Shown one piece after another: positions 33,963 to 45,823 of a stretch of 64,000 bases of DNA. Source of the DNA: Pascua guehoae (taxonomy: Eukaryota; Basidiomycota; Tremellomycetes; Trichosporonales; Trichosporonaceae); contig BCJX01000022.1 of NCBI GenBank assembly GCA_001600415.1, positions 179,900-243,899 of the forward strand. Direction: 5' to 3'. The notes beneath the pieces are model-generated. The model made no database searches and had not been told where the DNA came from. It saw only the letters and a list, made by a program, of their open reading frames with translations. Position 1 is the stretch's first letter. Each line of letters begins with the position of its first letter. A program made the translations under genes and the position numbers.

Positions 33963-36374
33963 GGTGCCAGAGTGGGGAGGAGTGGGTTGAATGAATGTGA
34001 AGATGGGCCTGTCTGTACACACACACAGGTTGCTTAAATGCATCGTCACGGGGCTTTGAGAGAAAAAGTGGATGAGAACGGCGATAGCAGCTGAGATAGG
34101 GCGTCGCAGTGGGAATGGTGCCCTTTGTCTTGGCATACGGCTTTCGTCGGTGTATGATACCATAAATCCTCCGTGGGCTCCGTCTTGCTGACCTTCCGAC
34201 ATGTGGTCGGTCAGCTGTGCATCTGCCGAGCTAGATGGAGTAGAGTGGTCCCCCGCAGATGCGCACTCTAAACTACCGTGTCGTGCACAGTGATAATCAG
34301 GCCGCCACAGGCAGATGATAGGCATGGAGACACAGTGAATACCTGATAGGCAGGACTCGGACACCCAATGGCCAGACCGCTCCATTCCATCGCAGACTTG
34401 AACTGGTACGCCAAACTCCAAGCTGTGGAAACGCCACCGCCACGGGGCCAACCTCAACGCCCTGAGGCTACGACATCGCGGCCGCATCGGCTTGGTCTGC
34501 CTATCAGCGGACAGCCTTGTGTGATGCCGATAAGAACCAGGCACGGGTCTCACTGGCTGTGCACCGTGCCCACTTGCCGAGCGGCAGAGTAGCCGTGGGA
34601 CGTTTCCGTGCCGATGGTGCCACAGATAGATGACAATGTTGCAGAGGAGCGGCGATGGCCGCTCGGAAGCATCGTTGATAGGGGGAGCAAGAAATGTGTT
34701 GGTTCTGGACTGCAAACCAGATTGCGCTCCAGAAACCGACTGGAACAGATCCAAAGTCTGCATAGGTCTCGGTCAAATCGCGTTCAGAGCATGCATCTGA
34801 TACCACACATGACGAGAGAACCTGCCTAGTCCTTTGAAGCTGCCGATCGCCTTTGCCCCCTGGTAAATCGGCCATCGTTTTTCAACAAACCGATTGGCCC
34901 AAGCAGACACAACTCCACATCTCTACCAAATCACAACTCGTCCTCAGTGTCATCGAGGCTTCGGTCTACCGACACCCCTCTGCCGTCTTTCTAGTCACCG
35001 CTTCCAATAATTCACCGCTGGTGTGCACGCCTTGATACGCCCTCCAGGGACTGCATGGTAATAGGCTGTTTGGTTAGAGGCGCTCACACGATATTTGGGC
35101 GGGATATATGGCAGGGAGCCCCCTCGTTGAATGATACCCAAATAGAGGATCGGTCTGGTTGGTGGCATGAGGGTCACAAGAGGGTCGCGTGTCCTGCGGA
35201 ATAGCTTATCTCCGTCTTCAGTGGATGTAGATCTGGTGCTTCCAGACACGGGTCAGTGTTCGCGAGGCTTGGGGGCCCACCCTCGCCAATTGTCGGGATA
35301 CTCTTGCCCCAGGTGACCTCTTTGAAGCGCGTCTATGAAATTGCCCAAGCGCACATTGGGCATTTATCCGTTGGTAATATCCTAGCTGTTCAAGCCCTCC
35401 CGAGAAGGAGATGTCACAGCTTCACCTCCAGAATATCCGTGGACAGCCGCTCACCGCCCGTTGGGCGTACAGTGAAAACTCCTTACCAGCCACAAGCATC
35501 TCTGGTAGCAACACTCTCCGTTCCGTGAGCATGTTGGCGCAATGCGCGATGGGCAAGATCTTGCTGTGCATCGTGGTCGTGGCGTCCAGTACCAGTGTGG
35601 GTGGAAACCACTCATCAGGGGTGACCCCTACGGGACAATGACGCCCAAAAGTCTGTCAGTGGACCATGGTAGACTAGATCAGGCTTGTGAACGAGTAGCT
35701 ACCCGCGCATATGATCTGTTGTCGGCAGCAATGCATGTCTCACACACATCAAGTGAAGCCTGTAGTCCAATTTCGCGTCGCTAATAACCAGACCCTGCTG
35801 GAACTCTAAGTAGATTTCCACCTTGCGAGGTGAACAGCTATCAAGGGCAAGGAGGGGCATGAGAGGCATGAGGAGCATGGCCATGGTGGGAGTTAATGGC
35901 GGTTTGGGATGCTATGAGGTAAAAACATGGTTTGCAAGTTAACTGCCACTACTGGCACTGTTCCCCCCCCCCCCCCTTTCAGAGCAACCAATCGCGCCAA
36001 AGTGCAAAGTTTAGCTTCCGTTGTCGAGTTAAGCTGCGTCCCATGTTCGGAGGAGTTGTGTGGCATGCCGGCGGAGTGGGTCAGGGACTTGGCGGAGGAG
36101 CCGCGGATTTCTACTCCGCCGATATTCTGAGAATAGTTTCTTATCTCTACTAGGTGATTGGGCAATGAGGTCTTCCCTGATCCTCCACCCTCTCACCACG
36201 GTATGAGCATTGTTAGTATCTAACCAAGGCTTGTAACGTTTGCATACAATGTAGAGACACCAGTGCACCTGTACCTGCATAGAGCAAATATATAAGTACT
36301 CGAGGGCATTGTTCTTACCCTCAGACCACTTGTCATTTACGATACTCTCCTGCAGCATCTCACCAGCATCTATA
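33963..36374. other. Intergenic between divergent genes, 2.4 kb
   Basis: Large shared upstream region of the permease and the oxygenase. It contains a run of 14 C at 35963-35976 and the TATA element at 36289. Open frames here lack motifs. Confidence 0.45.
36289..36296 (+). promoter_or_regulatory. TATA box (TATATAAG)
   Basis: TATATAAG 79 bp upstream of the oxygenase ATG at 36375. Confidence 0.6.
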
Positions 36375-37663
36375 ATGTCCGTCCCTACCATCTCGCTACA
36401 CGACTTTGACGCGCGCCGCGCCCAAATCATTGCCGAACTCATGTCGGCCGCGACCGACGTCGGCTTCTTCACGCTCTCCAACCACGGCATCCCGGCCGAG
36501 GACGTCCAGGCGGCCTTTGACCTGTCGCGTGCCTTCTTTGCGCTGCCCGACAGTGTCAAGGCCAAGACACCGCTCAACGGCAAGAATGCGGGGTGGGAGA
36601 AGAACGCCCAAGTCCGGCCCAGCACCGGCACCGCGGACCAGAAGGAGTCGATCCAGCTCCAGTTTGCGCGTATGGAGGGTCTGTGGCCTGCCGACGAGGA
36701 CATTCAGGGGTTCAGGACCAAGGCTGAGCGCTTCATGTTTCAGATCCAGGCGTGAGTTGGCCACCCGAGGCAGAGCTATTGACAGTACACGAGCCCAAAT
36801 ACTGATAGCGTCTAGCCTTTCCATCAAGGTCATGGAATGCTTTGCGGACGGGCTGGGCCTGCCCCATGACACATTCACCGAAGGAACAGTCGACACAAAG
36901 GGTCTCGGGGACGCCCAAAACGTCCTGCGGCTTTTGCACTACCACTCGACCGAGGGCAAGGTGTTTGGTCCCAACTTTTGGCGTGCGGGCGCGCATGCAG
37001 ATTTCGACATTTTGACCATGGTGAGTACCAGTTGTTCTTGCGCTCGTGCGGTCCCCACACCCGGCAGCAATACCTTAATCGCACCCCGTGACCTATCCAC
37101 TAACCCCAGCTCTTCCAGCGCGACGGCGAAGGCGGGCTCGAAGTGTGCCCCGGCCGCAAGGTCGTCGGCGACTTTGGCATGGGCCAGACCTGGATCCCCG
37201 TCCCGGCGCGCCAGGACCGCATCGTGTGCAACATTGGCGACCAGCTGATGCGTGTGAGTAGCCTAGTCCTGAGCCGCCAGGTATCACCTCCACGGGCGAG
37301 CATGGAACTGATAGAGCTACAGTGGAGCGACGACCGGCTCAAGTCGACGTACCACCGCGTCCGGCTCCCGGAAGGCAGCGAGGCGCGCGGGCCCCGCTAC
37401 TCGATGGCCTTTTTCAACCAGGCGCGCTCAGACGTGGTCATCCAAGGGCCTGACGGAAAGTACCCTCCCATTGTGAGTAACGTATGCTTCCCACCATATG
37501 GCCAGATGTGCTGACTCCCCAGACTGGAGGAGAATTCATCGCCCAGGCCATGGCACGGAACCGGTTGCAGAGCGCCGAGATTGCAGAAAAGGCGGCAAAG
37601 GTGTCTGCGGAAAAGGTTGCGACAGAGGTGCATTTCGTGCCGGCTCACCTCATCACCGCGTAG
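36375..37663 (+). CDS. 2-oxoglutarate/Fe(II)-dependent oxygenase, isopenicillin N synthase-like (338 aa)
   Basis: Exons are 36375-36751, 36816-37020, 37110-37253, 37323-37472 and 37523-37663 (1017 nt in frame). The N-terminal DIOX_N-type part (ISLHDFD, then DVGFFTLSNHGIP) precedes the double-stranded beta-helix. The iron triad is readable: H186 and D188 in HADFDILTM, and H253 in STYHRV. The 2-oxoglutarate-binding RxS is R267/S269 in PRYSMAFF. Fungal relatives include thymine-7-hydroxylase and many secondary-metabolite oxygenases. The substrate is unknown, but proximity to a nucleobase permease makes a nucleobase-type substrate worth testing. It converges with the Zn2Cys6 regulator downstream. 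Confidence 0.92.
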
Positions 37664-38111
37664 TGCTAGAAGTAGTGTGGGTGGGTGTCAATAGATTGGA
37701 GATTTGTTGCTCGTTGGGCTTATATCTGGAAGTTTGGTCAAATATGCAAATTCAGTTGTCACCCTGTTGAAATTTCGGGGAGATGGCCACGGTGTGTGGT
37801 CGATTGCATTTAAGCACGGTTCTCGTGGTATATGCGTCTGCGACAGCATTTTGGACATGTTTTGGGGGTGATGTTTTGACGTTGTTGATGCGAAACGGTT
37901 AGGTCCTCTGGTACTGTAAGTTCTGTGGCATGTGTACGATCTTCAGGGTAGCAAACGAAGTCCCAGTGGGCTGTCTACTCGCAAATAACTTGATGAGAGA
38001 CAGAGTCGCCCATGATCTTTTCAACCAGTCCCCAAGCCCCCAAATCGTGCCATGGCTGAGTGTGTGTGGCAATAAATCATTCACAACTTGACTGTAAGAT
38101 AACAATAGTTG
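37664..38111. other. Intergenic between convergent genes
   Basis: 3' flanks only; no gene recognised. Confidence 0.4.
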
Positions 38112-40854
38112 CTAATTCGACATAAACTGTCCGATTACGCCGTTGAACAAGCAACCAACGTCTGGGACACTTTGCTGCAGGGTCGCCAGAAGCTGGGCTG
38201 TGTCGCTGTCCGAAAAAAGTAACAGTTCGGAAAGTCCACCATCGCTCGAGGTTGTATAGGGCTGTGTGATAGATGAAGATGTGGTTGAGCGGGCCAGCAG
38301 TACAGGGGACTGCACCCGGGACGCAAGTGGTGGGGGCGGGCGAGGCTCCGTAGTTTTCTCGCTCCCTCCATCTGGAAGCTCGTTTGTGGGTCTGGCAAGT
38401 CAGCACTTCTGATGAGGACGGAATATCCCAGTTTGTACAAAACTCACAGCTTTATCTTCTTGGCTACCTGCTGGATGGACGTAGACCCACGCCTTCCCCG
38501 TTTCCGTCCAACCAACTCGACCTCTCGAAGCAGGTCGGCGAGCACCTGCAGTCCCCTGCGGGCGATACGGCTGGTCGGTGCAAGATGCTCCAGGGCCTTC
38601 CGAGCGCGAAGAACTGCTGCCTTCCGTGTGGCTGCTTTCGGATGTCCATTAAGCGCAATCATGTCAAGGGCCAGGACGACACTGGCACTGAGGCAGTGGT
38701 ATGGAATCGTCCACAGGGCCTGGCTTGAACCGGCCAATGCGCCACGCTCGAGCTCGTCGATGATGGCCTCTGCTGCTTCGATGCACGCAGCATGCGCTCG
38801 CGACCGCTCACCGACATCTTGCACGCCAGCGCTCCGGTCGCCGCAGCGAGAGAGAAACGCTCGATAGATGACGAGGATCTTGTGAAGCGCCGAAATCAAG
38901 ATGTAGTGGAGCATGACACGTGTCCAGGGAGGGTATGAGGTTGCCTGAGCGTCAAGGGTCGATGGCAGTGACTCGATCATGGCGCGAATCTTGCTTGCGG
39001 CTCCTTCAGCGAGTGCGAGAGACCTTGGCGTTAGTCAGGTGCATCCACCAGTACACCATGGTGCGCTCACGGGGGCGAACGACAACGATTCAGGTCTGCA
39101 AAGTACTTTTGCAATATGGAGGCCACGCGGGATGAAAAGCACTGCTTTCTGAGATCAGCTATCGATTCTTGTACCTTGCCTCACAATGCCACAGTGACAA
39201 CCGTGCTCTCGCGTGATATGTATCGTCCTTCCTGAATGTCTTGGTCGTGGCAATTGTTGGGGATTGGCGTGTCAAAGTGGTCGGGATGTATGGCTTGAGT
39301 CAGCACGGCCTTGGAACGAGTTTGACACTCACACCACACGCCCCTCTGAGGGATTTCATACCAATCCTGTGTGTAAGCGGCGGTGCAAAGGTGGCCAACC
39401 CACCTGCTGGCACAGAGTCCACCACAGCCGTTTGCCCAGTTCGACATCGATGACGCTCGCGCTTGGTCGATGCCCGTCTCTAGCTTGGGCCCTGGCAAGA
39501 GACTCCCCAGCTGACCCCAGGCTATGCAGTCCCAGTGTCTGAGCAGTCTTGATGCCCACAGCCAGAAGAGAAGAGATGAGAGCCGACTCGCACACATTAT
39601 GACCGCATCCGGCCAGGAAAGCGCACACTTGTACCGTCCAGATGGTTGGGCGAGAGAGAAATTGGCCGGCTGTGAGGGCGTCTTCGACTGTCGCGACCAT
39701 TGTCGTCGGTAAGGTGAACCGATCGTCTGCGCCCGAGTCAGTCTCGCTCCCACTGGGAAAACACTCATCAAAAGCTCCCTAGACGTACCTCCGGTTAGAC
39801 CACATACCTTGGCATCCGCGTCCGTCATCTGGTGCACGGCAATGGCTTGGAGGGCAAAGAATAGCGCCACCCAAGTGGGGTCAACGAGAGCCCACCCGCT
39901 GGGGCCGCGGTTGATCATATCCCAGAAAGCATCGACCTCGGGCCAGAAGCGGGGGAAGAAGACACAGCAATGCTGCCAGAGGACATTGGCCTCTGCCCAT
40001 TGTAGGATGGCATGCACGATAGGGCGTGGTAAGAGGGCACGCGGTACCGAGTCGGGTATGGGGCGTTCGCTTGGCACAGGAAGGATATGGGGATAGTTGC
40101 GGGACAGTCCACGATCCTGCTTGTCAGAGGCATTCCGACCCACGGAAGGATTAAACCTACGGGAGTGGTGCCATGAGGCGTTGAACCCTTGTGTGTGCTG
40201 CTGCGCTCCGCACTGTGTGGATCTGAGCCACGCCGCCTGTCCACTCCGAGCGCGAGGGATTCCAGCGTTGTTGCTGAAGTGTCAGTGCATTGCCGGTGCA
40301 CAAGCCCAAGCGCACTTACACGCATCTCCAGGAGGAAGATTACCCTCGGCAGGGCTCAGACTCGGACGTGCACTACTGCTCAGCTGCGATCGGCTCTCGA
40401 GCTCCAGGACGCGGCGGCGCAGCGCATCCAGTTCGCTGTACACGTTTGAACGCAACGACTCCACTTCATCAGCCAGAGTTCTTTTCCGCCTGGTGTGTCA
40501 GTATAGACAGACTGCTGCTTCGCCAAGCCTGGGTGCTTTCACTCACGGCTGCGGCGGACTCGACTCCACAGCGTATTGGGCCTCGCGACGGCACAGGTGG
40601 GGGACGCCGCGCTGTATGCAGCGGTCACAAGGCGATAGCTTGTCGCACCGTGACTTGCGGCTGTGCGGCACGTGTCAGCACTGGCATTCAAGTTGTCCCC
40701 TAGGCATGACTCACCGAACGCATTCTGTGCAGCTATGACTGTCAGCTCGGCCTCTTACCGGAATGGTGATGGCAGGTACGCACCTCTTGGTCGGACGTTG
40801 ACTGATCTTCACAGGGACAAGGCTATGTTGTTGGATGGGTGGTGGATCAGACAT
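38112..40854 (-). CDS. Zn(II)2Cys6 transcription factor with fungal-specific TF domain (about 735 aa)
   Basis: Minus strand, about twelve exons: 40854-40784, 40738-40715, 40660-40547, 40489-40320, 40273-40161, 40116-39789, 39726-39404, 39366-39333, 39293-39185, 39148-39071, then from about 38993 or 39024 to 38448, and 38391-38112. The zinc cluster reads CTECVRRKSRC-DKLSP-CDRC-8-C (C27, C30, C37, C43, C46, C55), split by an intron. A short coiled coil follows (DALRRRVLELE). The middle region has KRLWWTLCQQ, then DWYEIPQ and HPDHFDTPIPNNC, hallmarks of the fungal TF regulatory domain. The long C-terminal exon is helical, and the last exon adds a Ser/Thr-rich tail. The junction near 39000 is uncertain: the best acceptor (39025) is out of frame by one base, while an acceptor at 38994 restores frame. 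A nuclear DNA-binding regulator, possibly of its neighbours. Confidence 0.85.
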
Positions 40855-41361
40855 GGAGGATGGTGAGTTGTCAGGATGTGACAGTGGGAGCGGTTTGGAA
40901 AAAGGATGGGCATGGACACAGGAACGATAGATAACAGGATCGCTTTGGCTGGACTGCAGATAACACGCGGACGGTGACCAAATCTCCGCGCCGGTCCCTT
41001 CTCTACGGGGTGGGACGGCCGGGCCGGCCGGGCGGCGGCCGGCGGCGTCGACGTATCACACTATGTTTTCAAAGTGGCACAGTTGACCATCATGGTGTGT
41101 TTTTCAGGCTCGCATAACCGGGAACAAGGGCGCAGGGGCCATAAAGGGTTCATGAAACCCCCACAGCGAGATTCATGCTCACCTCCTATGTTTGGTGCAA
41201 CTTCAAGTCCGCTGGTGTTGAGGAGACCTCCGCGGCGTCGTTGGGACTGAGTTATGCCATGTGGCAATGATACTAGAAGGACACAATACAACGTGACATA
41301 TACCAACATGTTACAGGATTTCCCTCGTTCCACCCACCACGAAAACTGGCGGCGCCGCTCG
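40855..41361. other. Intergenic
   Basis: Upstream of the regulator and downstream of the DUF4246 gene. A GC-rich GGCCGG-repeated patch at about 41010-41045; no gene. Confidence 0.45.
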
Positions 41362-43756
41362 CTATGGCGAGCTCCAACCATTGATGGACGGAGTATCGCC
41401 GTTCGTCTCGTCCGCCTTGCGGTGGTTTGTGAGCTCGTCACGCAACTGCTTAGCGTCATCGAGGTCAAATGGGCACTCGACATGCTTGTAGATGGCGTGT
41501 GCCAACTCGGGAGGAAGACGGAGGTCGACCGGGTTGTCCACGACCCAGTGACGCTGCTGGGGTGGGACGTTGGCAGTGGAATAGATGCGCACCGCAGGAT
41601 CGACGAGGAACAGGGCAATGACCTTTTGGTGACCTGGGCGCGTCTTGTCTTCCAATTCAAATGGCAGCATTCGGTGTTGAAATACGTTGGGATATACGAC
41701 CAAGCGCCCTTCGCGCGTTGCGACGTGGCCAAGCTCTTGATATGTGCTGTCAATTTTGTAAGGGTCATCTTCGTCGAGTTCTATGCCGAAGATGGCCTGG
41801 AAAGCCTTGAAGTCCGTATGGTAGCGACTGCGAAACGTGTCAGCAACGTAGGACACTGGTAGTGTGTTCAAAACCGGCGACATACACAGAATCCTCGGAG
41901 TTGGCGAGCGTACGGAGCGCGAGACTGCTGTCCGTCACGTTGTCCGAATCATAATAAAAGAGAGCAGTCGCGCAAATGTGCTCGTTTGGTCCACCATCAA
42001 AATGCCAATCGCCTCCATTGTACGAGGGCTTGTCGGGCGTGAGGTGGACGTTGGTGAGCTTAACAATTACCTGAAGGCGGTGGTCCTGGCTGTTGGGCGT
42101 TGGCTGTTCCTCAGATTCGCTGTTTCGCGCCTTCTCTTTGGAACTCTCATTCTCCCCAGCCTCTTCGTTGGCCTTGGATCCAATGGGACGACGTTTAGCG
42201 AGCTTGAACCAAGGACCTTCGGTCTGGTACTTTGCGCATCCACCAAATCTGTACCTGTGTGGCACTGGCATGGTGATGGTATGCGTGCTGTGAAACCATT
42301 CGTTGCAAATCTCCCTGTGGGCACGGCTGTCCAACAGGAACCCGGTGTTTTCGCTGTCGGGCATGTTGGAAGAGTCGCAGAACGAGTGTTGACGACAAAT
42401 GTGGGGAACAGTGCAGTCGGCCTCCTTGATCTTGGTACGCAGGCGCTCGGGGAAGTGTTCGATCCATTGTAGGCCGTCGGACCAACGCATCCAAAAGTCG
42501 AACCGATGGACCCAAGTCATAGTGCGGTGGTAAGCCGCCGAGAGGAGCGGGAGGGATATGTCAAATAGCTGCTCAATGACGGGATACAGCCGCCTGTGTT
42601 GGAGGGGGTGGACGTTGTTGATGTAGCCCGAGATTGTGGGCTTGCCAGTGCCGTTGGGTCCGAATGAAATGTCTGTCGGTAGCCATTGGAACTTGTCGAG
42701 CAGCGGGGACGCACTGGCGACCGAGCTACCCCTGCCAATGTGCTCCAACGAGTTTGTGAAGTCAATCTCACCATCCTCGATTGCGCGGCTCCTGTCGTAC
42801 ACAAAGGGCCAGAGCGATGGGTCCACGAGATCAAGCACTTTGCCGTCACTTGTCCGTTCAAAATCGTGATCCGTCTCCGCCACGCCCTCGAATGGTCTGG
42901 CCGCGTCACGCAATGCAGAGATCATTGGTTCAGGAATTCGTCCGTCCGACTTGAAGACGGCTGCAGCCATGTCGAGGACAGACACGACGCCACCACCACC
43001 GTCACTTTTGTTCTTCGCCATCTTCTCCCAGATGGCAGCCTTGTCGCGAATCTCACGGAGGCAAAAGTTGAACATTGGATCGGAAAACCCCGTCTGCATG
43101 GGGTGAATGCCCGTCTCCACAATGGCATCGAGCTCATTCTTCCACTCTACCACGCTCTCCTCGTCGTGAACCTTGCGCCACCATGTGTGCTTGTCTGTGA
43201 CATGGTTGACAAACCACATCATGGCAAGGTCCCGAATGGTTGCAGTGTTGGACGACCAGCGGTTTTCCTGTCTTCCGTATCCGCCGACGATTGGAAACTG
43301 ATCCTTGCTCGAATAGTCCCTACAGTCCGACAGCACATCTTCCATCGCGACCCCATGTTCGATCACGTCGCGGTTGTCCTCGACTGAGCTAACGCTTTTG
43401 CCAGAGTCCGAACTGGAGTCATGATGGATGTAGTCGCTCTCGCCGTTGTCATCGTCGTCTTCACCGTCGTCGTTATGGTCATCGTCGTCGTCATCGTCCC
43501 AGTGGTCGTCATCGTCGCCGTACTCTCCCTCGTACTCCGAACCATCCTCGGCATCGTGCTCTCCGTCATCGTCGCTGTCATACGCGCCGTCAGGCTGGCC
43601 ATGACGCTGGTCGTGGTCCTGAGCCCCATGCACGCTATCATTGTCGTCGCTGGCAATGCTGTCGCCAGGCGATGCACCTGGGTCTCCATCGGCGGTTGGG
43701 ACTGTGGCCGCACGCCCCGGGTCATCGTTACGTGCATGGCTGGTAGGGACAGGCAT
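41362..43756 (-). CDS. DUF4246 family protein with acidic N-terminal tract (778 aa)
   Basis: Two exons, 43756-41886 and 41827-41362 (2337 nt in frame; intron GTATGT to GCAG). I chose MPVPTSHARN at 43756. An in-frame ATG at 43942 lies upstream of a TATA element at 43893 and is probably outside the transcript. Residues about 20-115 are dominated by Asp/Glu, Ser and His, probably disordered. The rest matches the fungal DUF4246 pattern: TWVHRFDFWMRWSDGLQWIE, then YNGGDWHFDGGPNEH with ATALFYYDSDN, and after the intron GRLVVYPNVFQHRM, PGHQKVIALFLVDP and STANVPPQQRHWV. The WHFD and FQHR motifs resemble an iron/2OG cupin site. That is an inference; no activity has been assigned to the family as far as I know. 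Confidence 0.9.
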
Positions 43757-43892
43757 AGTGATCTGGTCGGAACAGGCAGGAGTAAGGTGTGGGGATGCCA
43801 ATGAGGTGAGGAAAGGGAAAGACGAGATGAGAAAAGACGCCTGGGCGAAGAAGAGCTGCAAGGTAAGAAGAATACCATGCACTGATTGATGC

Positions 43893-43900
43893 ATATATAT
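43893..43900 (-). promoter_or_regulatory. TATA box of the DUF4246 gene
   Basis: Alternating ATATATAT on the minus strand about 137 bp upstream of the chosen start at 43756. It argues against translation from the upstream ATG at 43942. Confidence 0.5.
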
Positions 43901-44655
43901 GGGCGCGATGTCACATGTCACATGAGGTTTGAGCGGCAACATAAACTCGTTCTGAAACGCGGGCCACGTGGCGACGTGTGGTTTCCATCAGCTCAGGGGG
44001 ATCGGATCGACGCTGATCGACAGCATCCGAGGTGAGGTCGAGCGCGGATCCAGCGCCATGCATGCGTGTTCCGACACGCCACTCAGCCCAAGTCATCCAA
44101 GTCTCTAGCCACTCGGCACGGTGCATATGCGCACCTGACATATGGCGCCGTATGCATAGGCTACATGCTACACACTACATGCTGACATGTGCTGCCAATG
44201 AGTGAGAGGAGAAGCAAGTCACAAGTCTGACCGAAGCTGCAGCTCCCAGCACAGTTCATGTCGAAATCGCGGCCCCAGTGGCATTCCCCGCGGGCCTATG
44301 GTAATCTCATTACCGACTCTCTTGGCCTCCTAAACGCCAGAACTTGGAACTCTCAGCGTAGCTTCGGTGCGGGGCCAAGGCCGCGGCGCTAGGACTAACA
44401 AAAGAAGCACACCTTAGCTTGTGCAATGGTCATCCAACGCTCGTCTGACGCGGCAAACTCGGTTGCAGTCCTCCTCGTCTTTGTGGTGTGGCGTCGGCTG
44501 CAATTGGCTGCAATTGGCTGCAGATTTGCATACCTCGCCAAGCATGCTGGCTAAGATTCTGTCCATGCTGTCCACATGATGGTGCGCCAATATACCAATA
44601 TCGCCAGCCAATGAGCCCGGATCGATTAAGTACAAGGATCCCTCTCATGTCTTGG

Positions 44656-44699
44656 CAGCCACACAGCCACACAGCCACGCAGCCACACGGCCATACAGC
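44656..44699. repeat. CAGCCACA tandem repeat
   Basis: About five 8-9 bp units of CAGCCACA with small changes, about 200 bp upstream of the gene at 44889. Confidence 0.7.
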
Positions 44700-44888
44700 A
44701 CCCTCGCATTCCTCACTACTTAATATGCTCAAAGGATACCACAGTCTGCACATCGACCCATTCTCTCACCAGCCCATCACATTAAACACTCTCTCAACCA
44801 CATCTGCACGACAGCGACACACCACACACCACACAACACACATTGTCCACTCCACTCCGTTGCACACGTTGAACTCTCTCCCTTTGCC

Positions 44889-45823
44889 ATGCTCCTATCG
44901 TCTCTTCTCCTGCCCATCACTCTTGTCGTCGGCGCCATCGCCCAAGCGACCAACACAGAAGCGAGGAACACAACTGCCACCGCCCAGGCTACCAACGCAT
45001 CTGCCACCGAGTACCCGGGCACCAGTGCCAACTGGCCAGGCATCGGCTTTCTTTGCCCCAATCAAAACCAATCTTGTTAGTACCACGGCTCACTGAGGTA
45101 GTGGACACATGCCAGGCGACGTCAAACTGACCAGGAGAGCCTGTGCACCATTGTCCCGGGAACCGACGAGGATCCATGCTGAACTGAGCAATAGGGGTAC
45201 TTGGCAAACCGTTGAAGATTGAGTTTACGTGGCCCGACGCCAACCTCACTGAGCCTGGCTGGCCTACGGGGTTCTATTTCGACGTCGTGCACAAGAACTT
45301 TAACATTACGCAACACATTCGACTGGGACACGTGGAGGAAAACCCCAGGTGGTGGTTTCAATCAGGTACGTCGTCGGTGTGTCGCGTGCGGCTGCTCACC
45401 GTACACAGCCAAAAAGATCAAAAATGCCAAGAACATCCCAGATGGCACAACCGCCTGGACCTGGACGCCCAGCGTGACATGGCAAGTAGACAGACCTTGG
45501 GTCGGTAGGACCACAAGAATCTGACCTCTCGCAGGGACGTCGAGACCCATGTCGCAGACGGCTGGTACCTCCAGCTCAGGAAGTATGATCCCAACGTTCC
45601 CTCCCCCTCGGAAGCCCAGGCCACTCCTGAGTCGAGAGGTGTAGCCACAACCGGTCCTTCTTTCAGCTGTCTAACCTTGCCCACAGTTTACGCCACGAGC
45701 GAGCAGTTTGCCCTGCTGCCTCGTGGATCCAAGTCTGGCGCCATGCACGCCGCCGCGGTGCCCGTGACGGCAGCTGCAATGGCTGTAGGCATGGTCACCG
45801 AGTTGGGCGCTGTCCTGGTTTAG
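44889..45823 (+). CDS. Secreted, probably GPI-anchored protein of unknown function (223 aa)
   Basis: Proposed exons: 44889-45075, 45195-45365, 45409-45481, 45535-45638 and 45687-45823 (672 nt in frame). A signal peptide (MLLSSLLLPITLVVGAIAQA) is followed by a Thr/Asn/Ala-rich stretch with N-glycosylation sequons. The middle portion, LGKPLKIEFTWPDANLTE onward with WTWTPSVTW, looks like a beta-sandwich. The C-terminus is hydrophobic (MAVGMVTELGAVLV) after a small-residue stretch, as in GPI signals. The third intron starts with GC (GCAAGT) rather than GT; only this donor keeps the frame. The first intron is 119 nt with a GTTAGT donor and is less certain. No family was recognised. Confidence 0.65.

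Larger units (their letters stand above)
43757..44888. other. Intergenic between divergent genes
   Basis: Holds the TATA element of the DUF4246 gene and a CAGCCACA-type repeat near 44656. No gene recognised. Confidence 0.45.

Noticed and set aside
35963..35976. Run of 14 C, with similar G runs at 56169-56182 and 63444-63458
   Set aside because: Homopolymers in non-coding DNA; lengths may be sequencing artefacts and they show no associated feature.
43757..43942. Upstream start for the DUF4246 protein
   Set aside because: A TATA element at 43893-43900 lies between the upstream ATG and the chosen start, so the upstream ATG is probably not transcribed.
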